Assembly: GCA_039990395.1 (NCBI GenBank)
Contig: JBDXFZ010000050.1
Span: forward strand, 1 to 12,990
Reading direction: 5' to 3'
Source: CALINF01 sp039990395
GTDB lineage: Bacteria; Pseudomonadota; Gammaproteobacteria; Pseudomonadales; Halieaceae
DNA length: 12,990 bases
Position numbers and translations under genes: made by a program. Below the pieces are notes generated by a model that was not told the origin of the DNA, made no database searches, and saw only the letters and a program-made list of their open reading frames with translations. Shown piece after piece: positions 7,544 to 12,990 of this stretch; position 1 is the stretch's first letter; each line of letters opens with the position of its first letter.

Positions 7544-7711
7544 ATTCCAAATCAGATTCGCCAGGCAAGCATGGCTCCCAAATCTCAGAGTGATTAAACA
7601 AATTCGAGATTTGGGAATTGGGTGAAGTATCCAAATCAGATACGCGGGCCGTGGCACCTATCCAAATCAGGCGACATGGTCACATGATGGAATCTGCCTG
7701 ATTTGGATTTG
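7544..7711. repeat. CCAAATC-cored direct and inverted repeats
   Basis: The core CCAAATC begins at 7547, 7578, 7631 and 7662 on the plus strand, and its reverse complement GATTTGG lies at 7608-7614 and 7700-7706. Several neighbours are 30-31 bp apart (7547/7578, 7578/7608, 7631/7662). Two perfect inverted pairs result: CCCAAATCTC at 7577-7586 with GAGATTTGGG at 7606-7615 (loop 19), and ATCCAAATCAGGC at 7660-7672 with GCCTGATTTGGAT at 7696-7708 (loop 23). The copy at 7628-7642 also has TATC/GATA arms. These may be operators or RNA hairpins. No coding sequence overlaps them. Confidence 0.75.
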
Positions 7712-7916
7712 AATGAAATTCCCAAAACGGCAGAAAGGTTGGAATTTATGGTTTCAATCGAGTGGTAAAAATAGCTCTACGTAAGCCCACCGAATATCAA
7801 TCCGGAAAAAACCAGATTTTTCCTCCAACTGCGCTGCCGACGATTTATCTCCGCGTCTGTAAATTTCAAAGGGTCCCGATGGGACGATTCAAACAACCAA
7901 TGAACGGAGATATGAA
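7712..7916 (+). promoter_or_regulatory. Leader region upstream of the 49-codon gene
   Basis: Non-coding. It contains a perfect AT-rich inverted repeat, GGAAAAA at 7804-7810 and TTTTTCC at 7817-7823, and a short GTCCC/GGGAC pair at 7873-7885. The first, ending in a T-run, could terminate transcription entering from the left. The GGAG at 7906-7909, seven bases before the ATG at 7917, is the ribosome-binding site of the small gene. No clear -35/-10 pair was identified. Confidence 0.35.
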
Positions 7917-8066
7917 ATGAGCAAGAAACCTTCAAGCAAGCCCATGACCGCCGCAGATGTGGCTAGGATCCAGAGCGCCACCGCCAAGCAATCTGGCGGT
8001 GGAGTTAGTAAGGATTCGTTTGTCGCCAGGGCTCAGAGGACTGTTGCAAAAAAGGATTCTAAATAG
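7917..8066 (+). CDS. Small conserved hypothetical protein (49 aa)
   Basis: This short gene encodes 49 residues starting MSKKPSSKPMTAADVARIQS, continuing with a Gly-rich turn (SGGGVSKDSF) and a basic Ala/Lys tail. It is rich in Lys, Ser and Ala, with no membrane segment. Small proteins of this pattern ('...ITxxDAxRIQSATAKxxGGxVxKxSFAARAQ...') occur widely on plasmids and integrative elements next to HicA-type genes; the function is unknown to me. A GGAG lies seven bases before the ATG. A strong hairpin follows seven bases after the stop, and the damaged hicA-like gene comes next, matching the usual order. Confidence 0.75.
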   Translation: MSKKPSSKPMTAADVARIQSATAKQSGGGVSKDSFVARAQRTVAKKDSK

Positions 8067-8072
8067 GCATTA

Positions 8073-8103
8073 CAAGAGGGCGGGCCTTGTGCCCGCTCTC
8101 TTG
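8073..8103 (+). terminator. Hairpin between the 49-codon gene and the hicA-like gene
   Basis: CAAGAGGGCGGGC at 8073-8085 pairs with GCCCGCTCTCTTG at 8091-8103 across a five-base loop (CTTGT), with a single G-T position in a 13-bp stem. It is GC-rich like an intrinsic terminator, but only TTGTTG follows instead of a full T-run, so it may be a partial terminator or attenuator that lowers expression of the toxin gene downstream, or an mRNA-end stabiliser. Confidence 0.6.
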
Positions 8104-8118
8104 TTGCGGGAGAGTACG

Positions 8119-8334
8119 ATGAAACGAGTAAGCAGCGATAAGGATATAAATCAATTGATTAAATAGCTACTTCAGAACGGCTGGCGATATCAGTCTGGCA
8201 AAAAGCACGGGAAAATCGAACTACCTGGAGTAGGCAAAGTGGTTATTCCGACGAGCCCCAGCGACCGACGGACCCTACAGAATCTCATTCGAGATATTCG
8301 TCAACTTGAGCGCAGGGAGGCGACTCTTGCATAG
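8119..8334 (+). pseudogene. HicA/YcfA-type mRNA interferase toxin, amber-interrupted
   Basis: Translation from the ATG at 8119 gives MKRVSSDKDINQLIK and then TAG at 8164-8166. The same frame continues without another stop for 55 codons, including NGWRYQSGKKHGKIELPG and VVIPTSPSDRRTLQNLIRDI, to a TAG at 8332. That is the full HicA/YcfA layout: N-terminal helix, Gly-Trp, the KKHGK strand with the catalytic-type His, and the 'PTSPSDRRTLxNxIRDIR' end. Known HicA proteins are dsRBD-like ribonucleases neutralised by HicB; no hicB is seen here. The amber codon sits where relatives commonly have Gln, consistent with a single CAG-to-TAG change. Without suppression or restart the protein is lost. Its 3' end overlaps the start of the next gene. 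Confidence 0.75.
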
Positions 8335-9406
8335 CACTCCTGCCTATCCGAACCACCTCGAGATCATCAGGTCACTTGCACGAGCATTTGACACAAAGGG
8401 ATCTGATAAGTGGATTGATGACCATGCCGGTAAATGGGATTTTGATTATAGAGCCATTCCCGTCGCAACCGACAAGGTAGTCTATGAACCGCTATCACGA
8501 TACATCGGAGAGGATTTTGGGCGAGATGTGGCCGCCAAGTTAACCGCCTTCTGCAAAGCATACAGCTTGTTTGTTTCGAACCTGAGCCTAGAGGGAATTT
8601 CTCGCACAGAAGCTTTGAGAATTCTCTCGAGTCACCTATTCAGCTCGTTTGGAGCTGAAGCTTTGAGAAGCGCCAGCAATAACCTCGACGGTCCATCCCC
8701 AGAACAGTTTATGACGCCTGGAAAGCAAGCCATTGCAACTTTGTTCGAATGGTTCGAGTTATCGGTACCTGGCTGGGACGATTTCTATGGCCAACTCAGC
8801 AAAGAAGTGAAAGACCGCATGCGACGGTGGCAAACGGGCACACAGCTTCCTGCTCTGAGTTCGCTCGGCGCCCTCTTTTCTAAACAAGATGCTGGCAAAT
8901 TCTTCGATGAAATACAGAGAACTCGATTGCGAGCGCTGCTCGTTACAGCGCGAGCCGTTGATTATTACCGAGCTCTGACTTTTGGAGAGGTTGCAATCGA
9001 ACGGACACAGGGCCGCTCTCCTGCAAACCCTCAAGATATCCACTCTCGAATTGTTGATGAGTGCTTGTTAAAAGCTCCCCAATTCAAGCAGATCGCGAAG
9101 CTGAATACGATGCTCGCAACGCTACTGAATCCTGGTCGTAAAAAGGCATCCACGGATCAAGCTTTCACCCAACAGCTACTCACGCATTTTAAGATCTTTT
9201 TGCAAAAGGTTGCCCCCTCAGGCTCGCTCTCCTACTGTCAAAGCTGGCATGAAGCGCGCTGGCTCACCCTCTCAGGAAAATTGGATCGTGCCGCTGAGGC
9301 TTACCAGAGAGCGTTTGAGCAGTCTTATTTTCATGCAGGGCCAAATCAGGGCCTAATTATCCAAGAGGCCCTGGCCGTAGCGGCAATACTCCCATCCCCC
9401 CCCTAA
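8327..9406 (+). CDS. N-terminal part of a frameshifted helical/ankyrin protein
   Basis: I do not recognise a named family. I chose the TTG at 8327 because GGGAGG at 8315-8320 is correctly spaced before it; the frame is open to another TTG at 8306 that lacks a site. This gives about 359 residues, mostly helical, with no signal peptide or membrane segment. Near the end, residues about 318-338 (KLDRAAEAYQRAFEQSYFHA) look like a TPR-type helix pair. The start overlaps the hicA remnant's terminal stop by eight bases, suggesting translational coupling to it. The frame ends at a TAA right after a run of eight Cs (9396-9403). With seven Cs, the reading would run on as PPKTFLRQLRNAQVVLGLEV into the ankyrin-repeat frame. 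So this is most likely the front half of one protein of about 700 residues. Confidence 0.65.
   Translation: MHSTPAYPNHLEIIRSLARAFDTKGSDKWIDDHAGKWDFDYRAIPVATDKVVYEPLSRYIGEDFGRDVAAKLTAFCKAYSLFVSNLSLEGISRTEALRILSSHLFSSFGAEALRSASNNLDGPSPEQFMTPGKQAIATLFEWFELSVPGWDDFYGQLSKEVKDRMRRWQTGTQLPALSSLGALFSKQDAGKFFDEIQRTRLRALLVTARAVDYYRALTFGEVAIERTQGRSPANPQDIHSRIVDECLLKAPQFKQIAKLNTMLATLLNPGRKKASTDQAFTQQLLTHFKIFLQKVAPSGSLSYCQSWHEARWLTLSGKLDRAAEAYQRAFEQSYFHAGPNQGLIIQEALAVAAILPSPP
9396..9403 (+). other. C8 homopolymer tract at a frameshift
   Basis: Eight consecutive Cs sit exactly where the upstream frame meets its stop and the downstream frame begins to make sense. Removing one C joins the two frames into a continuous protein. 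The tract could be a slippage hotspot (mutational phase variation or transcriptional slippage), a fixed mutation, or a sequencing error. The sequence alone cannot separate these. Confidence 0.7.
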
Positions 9407-9440
9407 GACATTTCTCAGGCAACTTCGAAATGCGCAGGTA

Positions 9441-10421
9441 GTGCTAGGGCTCGAAGTACCCCTGGATCTCGGAGACAGAACCGCTGTGTCGTCACGATAC
9501 GACAAACATCTTGAAAACTGGTTCATCCCTCAGTATCGCGGACATTTTCCAAGGATATTTCCTTTTGATGGTGCGTTCCCCGGAACAGAGTACCCGCAGC
9601 AGGAGCCAGACTTCCTTGGATCGATTCTTGTAACTGATGAGGACCTCGCCAAGAAACCCTCCACCAAGGATCCAAATCGGAAGATAAAAATCGGCCAGCT
9701 TCGCCAGAAACGAATGCCCCAACTTACCTATTTCGTATGGAGGGAAAACGCAGACGCTGTAGAAAAACTTCTGGACGCTGGCGCCAACGTGAATCAATTG
9801 TCCGATGCGGGCGACTCAGCATTATTGCAGGCTGTGCAGTTGCTGGATGTCACTACCCCGAACCAAAAGCCAGGTGATGATTCGTTTTTCACTTTGCTGA
9901 GTGAAAAGCCACACGAGCCAGAAGTTTTGAATGCGACTACGCAGAAGAAGCGCCTATCCCTGCTAACAGCCGCTATCAATACCAACAGGCTCGATGTGCT
10001 GCGAAAATTACTTGATATGGGTTGCGCGCCAGATTCCAGAGCCGGCATCGAGCTGAGCACACCCCTGTACTACTGCATTCAAAAAATTGGATTGGTAAAG
10101 GGCAAGAGTGAGGTCTTAAAACAGATAACACAGGTTCCCCAAGATCAGGTGCTACTTGAAAGCATCCGGCGATATACCTCAGGGAGTCTTGGTATGACCC
10201 TCGAAGCCCAGCGGCAGTATCTGGAACGAGTCGCCTCCAACCCTAGGTATAACAGCATCCACCAAGCGGCCGGAAAAATTCTGGTTGAAACAGAGCGAAA
10301 GTCGTTTGACCTGGATGTTTTACGGGCTATGGCCGGACTGCTCATCGAGCAGGGAGCAAACACCAACGCAGAACAGAATTACCCCATTCCAGTGCGTATT
10401 CCAGACCAAGGTTGCCACTGA
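9441..10421 (+). pseudogene. C-terminal ankyrin-repeat part, cut by IS21 element
   Basis: The listed start is a GTG with no well-spaced ribosome-binding site; the frame is open back to the C8 tract at 9396, so this is better read as the second half of the preceding gene. Ankyrin-like helices are visible at residues about 92-132 (ADAVEKLLDAGANVNQLSDA), 171-215 (LDVLRKLLDMG followed by STPLYYC) and 291-317 (LLIEQGANTNAEQN). Ankyrin repeats mediate protein-protein contacts. The host-coded part ends near 10392; the last ten or so codons (VRIPDQGCH, then TGA) are the IS21 left end read through. The third repeat is incomplete, so the original protein was longer. Confidence 0.65.
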
Positions 10422-10489
10422 TTCCAGACGAAGTCTGCCACCCATTCCACGCGAAAGCTGCCACTAATTCCACGGCAAAGCTGCCACCC
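10398..10489 (+). repeat. IS21 left-end tandem 23-bp repeats (x4)
   Basis: Four exact-length 23-bp units follow one another at 10398-10420, 10421-10443, 10444-10466 and 10467-10489. Each begins ATTCCA and contains TGCCAC near its end, with a variable GAA/CAA centre. In IS21 elements such repeats bind IstA. Four copies is at the high end of what I expect for an IS21 end. Confidence 0.88.
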
Positions 10490-10576
10490 CAGCAGACTGC
10501 CTGAAGCTCCATCAAAATCGTCCGGCGCGGGATTACTTAACGGTACTCTGACCCTTTTCATCCGGAGATGGGCCAG

Positions 10577-12118
10577 ATGCCAGCGAAGAGGTTATCCATG
10601 CGTAAAATCAAAGAAGTCCTTCGCCTCAAGTGGGAGCGAGGGCTGAGCAACCGCCAGATTGCGGCGGCCTGTGGCGTTAGCCGCCCCACCGTAAGCGACT
10701 ACCTGCGCCGCACGGTTGAGGCCGGTCTGAGCTGGCCGTTGCCAGCGGATATGGATGAGGCCCACCTGGAGCGGTTGCTGTTCCCGCCGCCACCGGACCT
10801 GCCGGCACAGGCCAGAGGTATACCCGACTGGCAACACATCCGTGACGAACTCACGGGCAAGAACGTCACCCTGTTCCTGCTCTGGCAGGAGTACCGGCAA
10901 GCCAACCCGGACGGTTATCAGTACAGCTGGTTCTGCGAGCACTACCGGGCCTGGCGGGGCAAGCTGGACCTGGTGATGCGCCAGGACCATCGGGCCGGTG
11001 AGAAGCTGTTTGTGGACTACGCTGGCCAGACCGTGCCCGTCATTGACCGCACCACCGGAGAGATCCACGAGGCACAAGTCTTTGTCGCGGTGATGGGTGC
11101 ATCCAATTACACCTACGCCGAAGCCACCTGGAGCCAGACATTGCCGGACTGGGTCGGCTCCCACATCCGGACCTTCGAGTTCCTGGGCGGAGTGCCGGAA
11201 CTGGTGGTTCCGGACAACCTCCGCTCCGGCGTCAGCAAGGCCCATCGCTACGAGCCGGATCTCAACCCAACCTATCAGGACATGGCCGCCCATTATGGCG
11301 TGGCCGTTGTCCCGACAAGAGTTCGTAAGCCCCGTGACAAAGCCAAGGTGGAAGGCGGTGTATTGATCGTCGAGCGCTGGATCCTGGCAGCCCTGCGCCA
11401 CCGTCAGCACTTCTCCCTAGGTCAACTCAACGCCACCATCCGTGAGCTACTGGAGAAGCTCAACAGCCGCCCCTTCCGCAAGTTGCCCGGCTGTCGGCGT
11501 GACCACTTCGAACAGCTGGATCAACCGGTTCTACAGCCGTTGCCGGCAGAGCCGTATGTCTACGCAGAGTGGAAGAAGGCTCGGGTGCATATCGACTACC
11601 ACGTGGCCATCGACGGTCACTACTACTCAGTGCCCTACACACTGATCAAGAAAGAGGTGGAGGTTCGCATCACCCACAACACCATCGAATGCTTTTACCG
11701 GGGCAACCGTGTCGCCAGTCACCGGCGTTCCGATCAGAAAGGGCGACACACCACGATTGCTACCCATATGCCCGAGTCCCATCGCCAGGCGGGCGAGTGG
11801 TCGCCGGAACGGCTCATCGCCTGGGCGGCCAAAACCGGACCGGCGACGGAGAAGCTTATCCGCACCGCTCTGGGTGCCCGCAAACACCCTCAGCAGGCGT
11901 ACCGCTCCTGTCTGGGCATTCTCCGGTTGGGGCAGAGCTACGGCGAGTCGCGGCTGGAGGCCGCCTGCCAGCGAGCCCTGATGCTGGGAAGCTGCCGCTA
12001 CAAGAGCATTGAATCCATCCTCAAACACCGTCTGGATCAGCAGCCCCTGGAAGAGCAACAGGAACTGGCCTTGCCCGACACCCACGACAACATCCGTGGC
12101 CCCGCCTACTACCACTGA
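10577..12118 (+). CDS. istA: IS21-family transposase IstA
   Basis: IstA is the DDE transposase that binds the IS ends and cuts and joins DNA with the help of IstB. I prefer the ATG at 10577 (MPAKRLSMRKIKEVLRLK), nine bases after GGAG; an ATG at 10568 abuts that site and adds three codons. Counting from 10568 there is a helix-turn-helix at about 27-48 (SNRQIAAACGVSRPTVSDYL). The integrase-type core carries candidate catalytic residues Asp150 (LFVDYAGQ), Asp216 (VVPDNLRSG) and Glu262 (AKVEGGV), all in the expected spacing. The C-terminal part (about 340-400) resembles the beta-barrel found in IstA proteins. At 513-516 residues it has the normal length and no lesion. istB follows 12 bp downstream. 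Confidence 0.93.
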   Translation: MPAKRLSMRKIKEVLRLKWERGLSNRQIAAACGVSRPTVSDYLRRTVEAGLSWPLPADMDEAHLERLLFPPPPDLPAQARGIPDWQHIRDELTGKNVTLFLLWQEYRQANPDGYQYSWFCEHYRAWRGKLDLVMRQDHRAGEKLFVDYAGQTVPVIDRTTGEIHEAQVFVAVMGASNYTYAEATWSQTLPDWVGSHIRTFEFLGGVPELVVPDNLRSGVSKAHRYEPDLNPTYQDMAAHYGVAVVPTRVRKPRDKAKVEGGVLIVERWILAALRHRQHFSLGQLNATIRELLEKLNSRPFRKLPGCRRDHFEQLDQPVLQPLPAEPYVYAEWKKARVHIDYHVAIDGHYYSVPYTLIKKEVEVRITHNTIECFYRGNRVASHRRSDQKGRHTTIATHMPESHRQAGEWSPERLIAWAAKTGPATEKLIRTALGARKHPQQAYRSCLGILRLGQSYGESRLEAACQRALMLGSCRYKSIESILKHRLDQQPLEEQQELALPDTHDNIRGPAYYH

Positions 12119-12130
12119 AGGATCTCTGAC

Positions 12131-12886
12131 ATGCTAAAACATCCCACACTGGACAAGCTCCACGCCCTCAAACTGACCGGCATGGCCGCCGCCCTGGCGG
12201 ATCAGTCGGCCACCCCCGACATCACCGATCTGAGCTTCGAGGAACGCCTCGGGCTGCTGGTCGACCGGGAAATGACCGAGCGAGATAACCGGCGCATGAC
12301 CAGCCGGTTGCGCCGGGCTAGGCTGCGACACACGGCCATCCTTGAAGACATCGATTACCGGAACTCACGGGGCCTGGATAAAGGGCTGGTGCAATCACTG
12401 GCCGGCTGCCAATGGGTAAAAGAGCACCTGAACGTGCTCATCACCGGTCCCACCGGGGTTGGCAAAACCTGGCTGGCCTGTGCACTGGCACACAAGGCCT
12501 GCCGGGAAGGCTACACCGCCCAGTACGTCCGCCTGACCCGACTGCTACGGGAGCTGACCATTGCCAAGGGCGATGGCCAGTACGCCAAACTCCTGACCAA
12601 CCTCGCCAAAGTCGACGTCCTGATCCTAGACGACTGGGGGCTGATGAAACTGAGCGCGGAGAACCGGAGAGACTTGCTGGAGGTGCTGGAAGACCGACAT
12701 GGCCGGCGTTCCACCATGGCCACTAGCCAATTACCTATCGAGGAATGGCATGGCGTAATCGGTGACGCCACTCTGGCAGACGCCATTCTGGACCGGCTCG
12801 TTCACAACGCCTACAAGATCAACCTGCGGGGCGAGTCCATGCGAAAACAAAAGGCAAAGTTGACGGCCACCGAGACTTCGGAGTAA
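12131..12886 (+). CDS. istB: IS21-family helper ATPase IstB
   Basis: IstB is a DnaC-like AAA+ ATPase that assembles on target DNA and delivers it to IstA. The 251-residue protein has Walker A GPTGVGKT at 106-113 and Walker B VLILDD at 163-168, followed by a sensor-like region (STMATSQLPIEEWHGVIGD) and an arginine-rich DAILDRLVHNA end, as expected. A GAAGGAT ribosome-binding site lies ahead of the ATG at 12131, and spacing from istA is short, so both are co-transcribed. Length and motifs are normal and there is no sign of damage. Confidence 0.94.
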   Translation: MLKHPTLDKLHALKLTGMAAALADQSATPDITDLSFEERLGLLVDREMTERDNRRMTSRLRRARLRHTAILEDIDYRNSRGLDKGLVQSLAGCQWVKEHLNVLITGPTGVGKTWLACALAHKACREGYTAQYVRLTRLLRELTIAKGDGQYAKLLTNLAKVDVLILDDWGLMKLSAENRRDLLEVLEDRHGRRSTMATSQLPIEEWHGVIGDATLADAILDRLVHNAYKINLRGESMRKQKAKLTATETSE

Positions 12887-12917
12887 GAAGAGAAACCCCG
12901 CGTCGCTACGCTCCGAT

Positions 12918-12986
12918 GGGTGGCAGCCTTGCTCCGATCCGGGTGGCAGGCTTCACGTGGAATGGGTGGCAACCTTCAGCGGTTTA
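12918..12986 (-). repeat. IS21 right-end tandem 23-bp repeats (x3)
   Basis: Three consecutive 23-bp units at 12918-12940, 12941-12963 and 12964-12986 each begin GGGTGGCA on the plus strand, the reverse complement of the TGCCACCC module in the left end. The terminal CGCA completes the tip. The units are offset by one base from the tip relative to the left end. They are presumed IstA binding sites. Confidence 0.87.
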
Positions 12987-12990
12987 CGCA

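Larger units (their letters stand above)
10393..12990 (+). mobile_element. IS21-family insertion sequence, complete
   Basis: The element begins TGCGTATTCC at 10393 and ends GGTTTACGCA at 12990, so the tips are inverted (TGCGTA/TACGCA) and the body is 2598 bp, normal for IS21. It encodes istA and istB in the standard order, and each end carries tandem 23-bp repeats that are transposase binding sites in this family. The right tip coincides with the window edge, so the target duplication (usually 4-8 bp) cannot be checked. Both genes are intact and it looks active. It is more GC-rich than the flanking ankyrin gene. Confidence 0.92.

Noticed and set aside
7957..8166. 69-codon frame ending MKRVSSDKDINQLIK
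   Set aside because: Only its last 15 codons are real: they are the start of the hicA-like gene at 8119. The upstream part overlaps the 49-codon gene in another frame.
8306..8329. TTG at 8306 as the start of the gene overlapping hicA
   Set aside because: It has no ribosome-binding site, whereas the TTG at 8327 follows GGGAGG with normal spacing.
10592..11410. 272-codon open frame on the minus strand within istA
   Set aside because: It lies wholly antisense to a well-supported istA gene of high GC, has no recognisable motif, and is a codon-usage shadow.

Overview
The window looks like an accessory (defence-island) stretch of a gammaproteobacterial chromosome or integrative element. Gene styles and the IS21 and IS3 copies recall Marinobacter, Pseudomonas or Halomonas relatives, but genus is a guess. 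No tRNA, rRNA or housekeeping gene is visible.

Left part (1-5376, all minus strand): an operon reading right to left encodes a small excisionase-type HTH protein, the P-loop protein BrxF and the large ATPase BrxC. This is the start of a type 3 BREX anti-phage locus. A good sigma70-type promoter lies at 5466-5494. After brxC, where the methyltransferase gene pglX would normally follow, there is a 207-bp gap and then a GHKL (Hsp90/MutL-like) ATPase gene. That gene is cut off by the end of an IS3-family element whose orfA start lies at the window edge. Any further BREX genes would be beyond the IS, outside the window.

Middle part (5770-8334, plus strand): a divergently transcribed 480-residue HTH protein of unknown function is followed by about 700 bp of non-coding DNA. 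That DNA holds two repeat families. The first is four 31-bp units spaced 64-65 bp apart, built from octamers of the form GGTNYACC, with the first unit inverted. The second is a set of CCAAATC-cored repeats, several about 31 bp apart, forming inverted pairs. Then come a 49-codon conserved-looking small gene, a strong hairpin, and a HicA-like toxin gene inactivated by an amber codon.

Right part (8327-12990, plus strand): a gene that overlaps the hicA remnant starts at a TTG and is split by an extra C in a run of eight Cs. Its two halves, a helical/TPR-like N-terminal part and an ankyrin-repeat C-terminal part, read as one protein if one C is removed. The ankyrin half is itself cut by a complete IS21-family element (istA, istB, multiple 23-bp end repeats) that fills 10393-12990 and ends exactly at the window edge.

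Overall, the BREX-linked module and the ankyrin module are both interrupted by insertion sequences, and two further genes carry point lesions. This suggests decay, or a reversible off-state, in a mobile defence region. The least explained elements are the 31-bp phased repeat array, the unknown HTH gene beside it, and the GHKL ATPase in the pglX position.
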